Origin: Microbulbifer sp. HZ11
GTDB lineage: Bacteria > Pseudomonadota > Gammaproteobacteria > Pseudomonadales > Cellvibrionaceae
NCBI RefSeq assembly: GCF_000708675.1
Contig: NZ_JELR01000001.1
Span: 682,001 to 746,000, forward strand
Direction of reading: 5' to 3'
DNA length: 64,000 bases
Shown here: positions 57,482-64,000 of the stretch, piece after piece
Position numbering within the stretch: position 1 is the first letter of the stretch
Layout of the letters: every line of letters begins with the position of its first letter
Notes under the pieces: model-generated
Told to the model about the DNA's origin: nothing
The model's input: the letters and a program-made list of their open reading frames with translations, nothing else
Database searches by the model: none
Position numbers and translations under genes: made by a program

Positions 57482-59320
57482 TCAACCCGCGCCCTGCATA
57501 TTCTGCTGTTGCAGCAGGAGTGCGTAGCGCCCGCCCTGGGCAAGCAGCTCGCTGTGGCTGCCCTGCTCCACAATGCGCCCCTGATCCATGACCAGAATGC
57601 AATCTGCGTTCTCAATAGTACTGAGCCGGTGGGCGATCACAAAGGTGGTACGGTCTTTCATCACCTCGGCAAGCGCGGCCTGGATATGCCGCTCGGAAGT
57701 GTTGTCGAGGGCCGAGGTGGCCTCGTCCAGAATCAACAGTGGCGAATCCTTCAGCAGCGCCCGCGCGATAGCCAGTCGCTGGCGCTGACCGCCGGACAGA
57801 ATCTGAGCGTTGTCACCAAGAACCGTCTGCAGCCCCTGTGGCAACTCCTCGATAAAACTGCGCGCGTGGGCCTGGTCCACAGCCCGCTGCACCTCGGCAT
57901 CCGACTTCGATTCCAGCTCCCCGTACGCGATATTGCGGTACACGGTGTCATTGAACAGCACGATATTCTGGGAAACCAGGCTGACTTGTGCGCGCAGATT
58001 AGCCAGCGGCAAGCGCGTGATATCGACCCCGTCCAGTAGTATCCGGCCGCTGGTCGGTTCGTAAAACCGCGACAATAGGCTGACCAGCGTGGTCTTGCCC
58101 GAACCGGATGCCCCCACAAGGGCCACCGTCTGCCCCGCGCGCACAGTGAAATTAATGTCCGAAAGCACTTCGGGGCCGTCTTCGCTGTAGCGGAAACCGA
58201 GATGCTCAAATGTCACCTCTCCGGTCACCGGTTGCGGCAGTACCGCGTCGCCTTCGGCCGGCTCTTTGGGGGCATCGAACACCTCGAAAATACTTTCTGC
58301 GGCGGCGATCCCCTTCTGGATTTCCGCGTACACCTCGGACAGGTTTCGGATCGGCTTGGCCAGGGACGCCGCCGCACCGATGTATGAGGCAAACACGCCG
58401 GCGGTCATGGATTCCACCATCCCCGGGGCCAGCGCAAACCAGACCAGCACCGCTGTGGCAAGCCCCACAAGAATCTGAATCACCGACACACTTGCGTTAT
58501 CCGCAACCACCAGTTTCATAAACTGCTGACGATTGGCATTGCTCGCCGCCTGAAAGCGCGCGTTTTCATACTTCTGCCCACCGTACATACGCACCACCTC
58601 ATAGCCGTTGATGGCTTCCTGGGTAACGTGGGTAACGTCCCCCATGGTGTTCTGGATGCGATGACTGAGCTTGCGAAAACGCTTGCCCACAATGCCGACA
58701 ATGGCCGCAATAATCGGCACAAACAGAAAGAAGGTCAGCGTGAGCTTCCAGTTCACCATCAGAAGGTAGGTGAGCAATCCGATCGCGGTAAACGAGGAGC
58801 GAAAGATCGTCTTGAGCGATTTGGTAATGGAGTTGGTGACCTGCTCGACGTTATACGCCACCTTGGAAATCAGGAAAGCGCCGGTATAGCGGTCGTAATA
58901 GCTGCTTGGCAACCGGCCGATACTTTCGAACAGCTCGGAACGCAGCTGGTGGATCACCGCACGTGCGACATACGCCAGACCATAGCTGCCCACAAAATTA
59001 CCTACCGCGCGCAGTACAATAATGATGAGCATCCCCATCGGTACCAACCAGCGAGCAGTCTCCTGTGGCATTTGGCCATTGGGGAAATAAGAGGCAACGT
59101 ATTTGGAGAGGAAGCCACGGCCGGTATCGATGCCAGCACCCACCGCATCCAGCAGCAATTCCGTCACCGCAATCAGGGCAACTTCCATGGTGGAGAACAG
59201 CAGGAAACCGAAGACGGCGACCACAAACACCGCCCAGTGTGGTGCGGCATACGAGAGCAGGCGACGGTAGGTCCTGGCTCCATTTTTCGGTGTACGGGCC
59301 GGTTGCGGAGATTTTTCCAT
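57482..59320 (-). CDS. msbA: Lipid A export ABC transporter MsbA
   Basis: Flips lipid A-core across the inner membrane. 612 residues: six-helix ABC exporter domain, then the ATPase with Walker A GASGSGKTT, signature LSGGQRQRLAIARALL and Walker B LLILDEATSALD. ATG 59320 is taken; a TTG two codons upstream is possible. Position beside lpxK supports MsbA over other exporters. Confidence 0.94.
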   Translation of the reverse strand: MEKSPQPARTPKNGARTYRRLLSYAAPHWAVFVVAVFGFLLFSTMEVALIAVTELLLDAVGAGIDTGRGFLSKYVASYFPNGQMPQETARWLVPMGMLIIIVLRAVGNFVGSYGLAYVARAVIHQLRSELFESIGRLPSSYYDRYTGAFLISKVAYNVEQVTNSITKSLKTIFRSSFTAIGLLTYLLMVNWKLTLTFFLFVPIIAAIVGIVGKRFRKLSHRIQNTMGDVTHVTQEAINGYEVVRMYGGQKYENARFQAASNANRQQFMKLVVADNASVSVIQILVGLATAVLVWFALAPGMVESMTAGVFASYIGAAASLAKPIRNLSEVYAEIQKGIAAAESIFEVFDAPKEPAEGDAVLPQPVTGEVTFEHLGFRYSEDGPEVLSDINFTVRAGQTVALVGASGSGKTTLVSLLSRFYEPTSGRILLDGVDITRLPLANLRAQVSLVSQNIVLFNDTVYRNIAYGELESKSDAEVQRAVDQAHARSFIEELPQGLQTVLGDNAQILSGGQRQRLAIARALLKDSPLLILDEATSALDNTSERHIQAALAEVMKDRTTFVIAHRLSTIENADCILVMDQGRIVEQGSHSELLAQGGRYALLLQQQNMQGAG

Positions 59321-59440
59321 AAACAATCAGGTCGTGTGTTTGCCGCCCCATCAAACGACGCCGCCCGCAGATTGCGGGCGGGTCGTTACGAAAGGGCTAG
59401 CGGAGCGTCGTAGTCGCCGCCCCGCATCAACACTTATAGA

Positions 59441-59860
59441 TTACTGTTCGTCAGGCTGCCGCGTGGTAATGCTGAGATGCACAAATCCCAGCTGACCAGC
59501 AGCATCCATGGCGCGAACCACTGACTGGTGTTCGGCAGTGGCATCCGCGGTAATGATCAGCGGGCGATTGTACTCGCCAGCAGAAACTTCCGACAGTGCC
59601 GATTTGAGAGTAACCAACTTCTTGTTGATCAGCGCCTGCCCATCCACTGAGTAAGAACCGTCCGCATTGATCAGAATTTCAATGGTGGACGGCGGCACTT
59701 CCGCCTGGGGCCCTGCAGCCTCGGGAAGGTTCAGTTTCAGGTGGCTTTCCTTGGTAAAGGTGGTAGACACCATAAAGAAGATCAGCAGCAGGAACACCAC
59801 ATCGATCAGTGGTGTGAGGTTGACCCCATCCTGCTCTTGGCTTTGGCGACGGAATTGCAT
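59441..59860 (-). CDS. exbD: ExbD/TolR-family energy-transducing protein
   Basis: 139 residues with one membrane helix (VDVVFLLLIFFMVSTTF, about 19-37; the preceding LIDVV includes the conserved membrane Asp) and a small periplasmic domain. With ExbB and TonB it powers outer-membrane receptors. In this locus, common in marine gammaproteobacteria, the pair may serve the two receptors in the window, but no tonB is nearby. Confidence 0.9.
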   Translation of the reverse strand: MQFRRQSQEQDGVNLTPLIDVVFLLLIFFMVSTTFTKESHLKLNLPEAAGPQAEVPPSTIEILINADGSYSVDGQALINKKLVTLKSALSEVSAGEYNRPLIITADATAEHQSVVRAMDAAGQLGFVHLSITTRQPDEQ

Positions 59861-59889
59861 CGAGCGCTCCTGAATGTCTGGCTATGGGC

Positions 59890-60510
59890 TCAGGCGGCTT
59901 CGATACGACGGTCACTGTGCAGCGCGTCCACCAGCTTGACGGCTTCCTGCTCCATGGTGACCACAATGCTATCCAGGCGGCGTTGAAAGTAGCGGTGCGC
60001 CATCAGCGCCGGAATCGCCACACTCAGGCCAGCGGCCGTCGTGATCAATGCCTGGGAGATACCACCGGCAAGGACACCCGCGTTTCCGGTGCCTTCCAGC
60101 ATGATGGCGGTAAACACCTGGATCATCCCCACAACGGTACCGAGCAGACCGATCAAGGGGGCAACGGCAGCGATGGTGCCCAGCACATTCAGGAACCGCT
60201 CCAGGTCGTGCACCACCTGACTGGCGGCCTCCTGAATACTGTCCTTCATGACCTCACGGCCGTGCTTGGAATTGGACAGTCCCGCAGCAAAGATGCGCCC
60301 CAGCGGGCTGGAATCGCGCAGTTCCTTGATCTTCTCTGTGGTCAACTCGTTGTTTCGCAGACTGCCCCATACATCCCCCAACAGGGTCCGCGGCGCAATC
60401 TTGCGCTCATTCAGCGTCCACAGGCGCTCGATAAAGATGGCGATAACGGCAACGGAACAAAGCAGGATTGGCAGCATCAGCCAGCCGCCGGATTTGATGA
60501 TTTCTAACAC
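59890..60510 (-). CDS. exbB: MotA/TolQ/ExbB proton channel family protein
   Basis: 206 residues, three membrane helices; the second and third (VLGTIAAVAPLIGLLGTVVGMI and LITTAAGLSVAIPALMAH) carry the family's conserved Gly, Thr and Ala residues lining the proton path. 29 bp before exbD. Confidence 0.92.
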   Translation of the reverse strand: MLEIIKSGGWLMLPILLCSVAVIAIFIERLWTLNERKIAPRTLLGDVWGSLRNNELTTEKIKELRDSSPLGRIFAAGLSNSKHGREVMKDSIQEAASQVVHDLERFLNVLGTIAAVAPLIGLLGTVVGMIQVFTAIMLEGTGNAGVLAGGISQALITTAAGLSVAIPALMAHRYFQRRLDSIVVTMEQEAVKLVDALHSDRRIEAA

Positions 60511-60643
60511 GTTTGTGCCCCAGACTGCGTACGGGATTCTTATGGTTTATCGAGAGCTTTACAGAGAAATCCCCTGCAAACTCCGGTGCCAGGCCGAGCC
60601 ATTCGGCACTCGTTCAGCACTACAGCGCCAAACTCTACCACAG

Positions 60644-63184
60644 CTATTGGCGGTGGCTAAGTATCTGATTGTTATCTTTTTTGTCGCTGTGATGCTGATA
60701 CCAAAAGCGCCCCCCCTGCCGCGCCCGTGTAATCTCCAGCCCACCAGTATCATCCCATTGGAACTGAATGGCTCCTTCCTGCGCGGTGTTGAAGAGAGTT
60801 GCACCGGCCGCCCGGTACCTCGCAGTCACATCCGGATGCGGATGTCCAAACCGGTGTTTGTAGCCGGCACTGAACACCACGAGGGACGGCTGCGCCCACG
60901 CGATCAGCGCCGCTGAGGAGGAGGTACGCGAGCCGTGGTGCGGTGCAATGAGAAGATCGACTGCCGGCAGATCGGGGTATAGCGCAGCCAATTGCATCTC
61001 TACCCGGCTGGGAATATCACCGGTTAGCAGGATACGCACATGATTCCACTGCAATAGACCGACGCAGCTGTGGTCATTCTCCTCACCATTCACCGATGTT
61101 GTGCGCGGCCACAACCAGTGAATTGAGAAACTGCCATATTGAGCGGTGTGCCCGGCGCGGCAAGAACGCGACCCAGGCTTCGCCAGCAAGCGCTGGCCGA
61201 GACTGCCCGGCGCGACCACATTATCCACCTCCAATTGCTCCAGCACCCCGCCTACACCACCGGCATGATCGCGATCCCCGTGACTGACAATTAGCGCATC
61301 GACCTTTTGCCGGCCCTGTGCCTGGAGGTAGGGCGCAACTATGCTCGAGCCCGCGCTCCACCCGCTAGCGGAACTCGCACCGGTATCAAAGATAACCGTA
61401 TGCGCCCCGCTGACAGCGGTAACCGCCAGGCCCTGCCCCACATCCAGTACCGTCAGCTCGAAAGAGTCCGGCAGCGGCCGCTGCCAGCCGGTGCCGCCAA
61501 CGGCAATGGCCGGAATCAAAAGCCAGCCAAGCCCCCGCCCCGGAACACCCGGCGGCATGACCAGCAGCACCCCACCAACGGCCGCCAGCAATATGACCCA
61601 GGGCCCGGGCACCGGGAGCACATACCAGCCGGGGGCAACTCGGTCTGCGGATTCGAGAAAGGCAACCAGCCAGCCCAACTGTAAGTCGGCCAGCGCCCAT
61701 ATTCCCGCCGCCAGAGGCTCCACTGGACACAGAGCACCCACCAGAATCAGAGGCAAGATCAACAGGCCAACCCAGGGAATCGCGAACAGGTTGACCACAA
61801 GCCCGCTCAGACTTACCCCATGAAAAATCAACACTGAGGGTATCAACATACCAATGACAATGGCCCATTGGCTGTGGACACCACTCACCAGCCAGGTACG
61901 CCACCTTGTACCGAGCGACAAGCAGCCTGTGGAGGGCATCGGCCGATCGTCTACCCGCACCCTGCCCTGAAAACGTAACAGCAAGGCGCCGACTGCGATA
62001 AACGACAGCCAGAATCCAGCATTGAGTACCGCCAGTGGCTGCCAGAACAGGATGCCACACAGGGCAAGCGCCAGCCCCAGGTGACCGTCAAACCGGCGCC
62101 GCAGAACGACTGCCCCCAGTGCCACCATCGCCATCACGAGTGCCCGCTGGGCAGACAGTGGAGCCCCGCTGATCAGCGTATAGGTCAACGCCGCGAATAA
62201 CCCGGCGGCACCGCCCAGGTACACAGGATTGCCCGCCCGCATAGCGCCCAGCACAGCGGCGGTGCGCCCCAGAACGCCTCCAAATAAAAAGAAGCACCCG
62301 GCCACCATTCCCACGTGCAGCCCAGAGATCGCAAGCAGGTGCGCAGTACCCGTATTCTGGAGGAGCTTGCGGGTCGCCTCATCAATTCCGCTGCGGTCGC
62401 CCAGCAATAATGCACGCATCAGCGGCGCCTGTTTATACGCGAGCTCTTGTAGCTGTGCCCCGCTATCCAGGTGACTGCGCAGATCCTCCCGAATGCGGTT
62501 GAGGCCCGCACCGGCTCTGAGAAACAGCGGCTCGTTATCACGATCGCGCACGTAACCCGTGGCAAAAATATCCTGTTCGAGCAGCCAGGCTTCATAGTCG
62601 AAGGTATGGGGATTGACGCTACCACGGGGCTGTTTGACCCGCACTCGCATCCGCCAGCGACTGCCGGCCTCAAGACGCTCAGCGTCCGCCGGAGCCATCC
62701 GATACCAGCCGAGTTGTAAAATGCGGCCAACAAAGCGGGCATCTTCTCCATCAGTAACACGGGCGCGAAAGCGCGCATCCAGATACCCACCGGTGGCCGC
62801 CCGGGGCGCACCGAAAAAGGAAACCGCCGGCGCGGCTTGTGGCAGCGAAACCACTTCCAGTTCCAGGGTGTGGTCGGTACCGTGTAGTGACTCAGGTAGC
62901 CTCCGCTCCAGTGCCTGGTGGTTTGCCCACAGTGCCCAGCATGTCCCGAACAAGAATGGCAGGACGACTCTGAAGAGAAGCACAACTCGCCGGTTGACTG
63001 TAACGGGCCTTACGCCGCTCAGCATCAGTAGCAGAGTGACGGCAAGCAGGCCGAGCAGTGCTGCTCCAGCCACGGTCTGAGACCCGGGCAATTCCGGCCA
63101 GTAGGCAACCTGCCCAATGCCCGCTGCACAGGCCCATAGCCCCAACAAAATATTTGGTCGGTCGTCCAACCTGATCCCTGTCAT
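60644..63184 (-). CDS. comEC: DNA internalisation channel protein ComEC/Rec2
   Basis: Inner-membrane channel for single-stranded DNA uptake in natural transformation. About 846 residues: N-terminal membrane segment, DUF4131 region, the Competence domain (LLAISGLHVGMVAGCFFL), and a C-terminal metallo-beta-lactamase-like domain with SHGDRDHAGG and APHHGSRTSS. ATG 63184 is chosen; the frame is open to a GTG at 63226. Competence itself cannot be inferred, because other com/pil genes are not in the window. Confidence 0.93.
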   Translation of the reverse strand: MTGIRLDDRPNILLGLWACAAGIGQVAYWPELPGSQTVAGAALLGLLAVTLLLMLSGVRPVTVNRRVVLLFRVVLPFLFGTCWALWANHQALERRLPESLHGTDHTLELEVVSLPQAAPAVSFFGAPRAATGGYLDARFRARVTDGEDARFVGRILQLGWYRMAPADAERLEAGSRWRMRVRVKQPRGSVNPHTFDYEAWLLEQDIFATGYVRDRDNEPLFLRAGAGLNRIREDLRSHLDSGAQLQELAYKQAPLMRALLLGDRSGIDEATRKLLQNTGTAHLLAISGLHVGMVAGCFFLFGGVLGRTAAVLGAMRAGNPVYLGGAAGLFAALTYTLISGAPLSAQRALVMAMVALGAVVLRRRFDGHLGLALALCGILFWQPLAVLNAGFWLSFIAVGALLLRFQGRVRVDDRPMPSTGCLSLGTRWRTWLVSGVHSQWAIVIGMLIPSVLIFHGVSLSGLVVNLFAIPWVGLLILPLILVGALCPVEPLAAGIWALADLQLGWLVAFLESADRVAPGWYVLPVPGPWVILLAAVGGVLLVMPPGVPGRGLGWLLIPAIAVGGTGWQRPLPDSFELTVLDVGQGLAVTAVSGAHTVIFDTGASSASGWSAGSSIVAPYLQAQGRQKVDALIVSHGDRDHAGGVGGVLEQLEVDNVVAPGSLGQRLLAKPGSRSCRAGHTAQYGSFSIHWLWPRTTSVNGEENDHSCVGLLQWNHVRILLTGDIPSRVEMQLAALYPDLPAVDLLIAPHHGSRTSSSAALIAWAQPSLVVFSAGYKHRFGHPHPDVTARYRAAGATLFNTAQEGAIQFQWDDTGGLEITRARQGGRFWYQHHSDKKDNNQILSHRQ

Positions 63185-63384
63185 CGACCCATGCCCCGTC
63201 CCTGTGGGAACTCCCCCCGCTTTCACTCCGATTTAACTGCCATACCTGTCACGCATAAAGCGCAGTAGTAACAATTTATTCACTTTATTTTCACATTTCA
63301 CATCTTTGTAACATTTCCGCAGCAAACTGCGCGCAACTCAAGAACACACAGCGTTCATTTTTTACAAACATTACGAGAGCCCCC

Positions 63385-64000
63385 ATGAAAAAGACCGCCA
63401 TGTCGCTCGCGCTGGTTGCAGTACTTCCCTCTTTCGCCAACGCGGAAATCTTTGGCTTTTACGGTAAAGCCAACGCTTCCTTTCAGTCCAACGACGAAGG
63501 TGACGGCGCAACGACCGACGTAAAAAGCAATGCCTCTCGCCTCGGTGTAAAAGGCGAGCTGCCCCTAGACAGTGGTATCAAGGGCATCTACAAAATGGAA
63601 TACCAGGTCAACATGGATGGCGAAGGTGACACCTTCACCCAGCGCAATATCTTTGCCGGCCTCGAAGGCGACTTCGGCCAGGTCATCGGCGGTAAATTCG
63701 ATACGCCGTTGAAGATTGCACAGAAGAAAGTAGATCTGTTCAACGACCTGGAAGGCGATATTAAAAGCCTGATCACCAAAAGCGACAACCGCGAATCCAA
63801 CAATCTGCAGTACACCACTCCGTCATTTGGTGGCTTCCAAGTGGCAGCAGCGTACATCAGCAATAAAGAGGCCGAAATCCTCGACGACGAGGGTGCGCTG
63901 ATCGACACCCGCGACAACGGTACTTCCGTTGCATTTGCGTACGATAACAACGGTGTCTACCTGGCCTACGCCTATGACATGGATGTAGAGGCCAATGACT
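63385..64000 (+). CDS. Gram-negative porin (cut by right window edge)
   Basis: First 205 residues of a trimeric-porin-type outer-membrane protein. Signal peptide ends SFANA at residue 20, followed by EIFGFYGKANASFQ, an OmpC/Porin_4-like first strand; then RLGVKGELPLDSGIKGIYKMEYQVN and the loop-3-like GQVIGGKFDTPLK, typical of family members with a constriction loop. Acidic loops suggest cation selectivity; inference. Divergent from comEC; the 147 bp upstream contains an AT-rich promoter region. Confidence 0.85.
   Translation, partial: MKKTAMSLALVAVLPSFANAEIFGFYGKANASFQSNDEGDGATTDVKSNASRLGVKGELPLDSGIKGIYKMEYQVNMDGEGDTFTQRNIFAGLEGDFGQVIGGKFDTPLKIAQKKVDLFNDLEGDIKSLITKSDNRESNNLQYTTPSFGGFQVAAAYISNKEAEILDDEGALIDTRDNGTSVAFAYDNNGVYLAYAYDMDVEAND

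Overview
The window reads as a chromosomal stretch of a Gram-negative, aerobic, probably marine gammaproteobacterium. The gene families and their order (gacA-uvrC-pgsA; comEC-exbB-exbD-msbA-lpxK-kdsB-murB; etfBA divergent from the ETF-ubiquinone oxidoreductase gene; a complete-looking gspC-M operon; large TonB-dependent receptors) fit the Cellvibrionales, and something close to Microbulbifer is my best guess. That placement is inference, not shown. No insertion sequence, CRISPR array or prophage is visible. The only mobile-type gene is the C-terminal part of a tyrosine recombinase at the left edge.

Layout, left to right. 1-5.4 kb: recombinase fragment, a MscS-type channel, an ECF sigma/zinc anti-sigma pair on the minus strand, and the molybdate importer modABC. 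5.5-10.9 kb: a tripartite RND efflux operon (minus) with a divergent TetR repressor; the gap between them holds an 18-bp inverted-repeat operator and a leader that can fold into a terminator-like hairpin. 11-17.1 kb: tail-specific protease prc, xthA, and an arsenic operon arsR-arsC-acr3-arsH. 17.5-23.7 kb: an Oar-like TonB-dependent receptor, a hybrid sensor kinase that has lost its phospho-acceptor histidine, and two small proteins. 23.9-34.6 kb: the type II secretion operon gspC-D-E-F-G-H-I-J-K-L-M (minus); gspN and the prepilin peptidase are not in it.

34.8-38.6 kb: etfBA (minus) and ETF-QO (plus) diverge from a region with PsrA-like palindromes, consistent with fatty-acid-responsive control. 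38.8-43.3 kb: a second TonB-dependent receptor and a large lipoprotein form a minus-strand pair. 43.6-46.2 kb: DUF1285 gene, a second TetR regulator and the thioesterase tesB. 46.3-50.7 kb: tRNA-Pro(CGG), a gluzincin-type exported peptidase, a structured non-coding gap, tRNA-Cys(GCA), tRNA-Leu(TAA), a serine hydrolase of the beta-lactamase fold and an exported HNH nuclease. 50.8-54 kb: pgsA, uvrC, gacA. 54.4-63.2 kb: a hairpin repeat followed by the envelope cluster murB, kdsB, lpxK, msbA, exbD, exbB, comEC. The right edge cuts a porin gene.

Most of this is core or common accessory content. The points most worth a second look are the pseudokinase-like hybrid sensor, the CATTCATGAATG box shared by two TetR loci, the candidate attenuator in the efflux leader, the PsrA-like boxes at the etf genes, the receptor-lipoprotein pair with a direct repeat upstream, the structured gap at 47.9-48.25 kb, and the hairpin repeat at 54.4 kb. 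I did not find a convincing wholly new multi-gene system.
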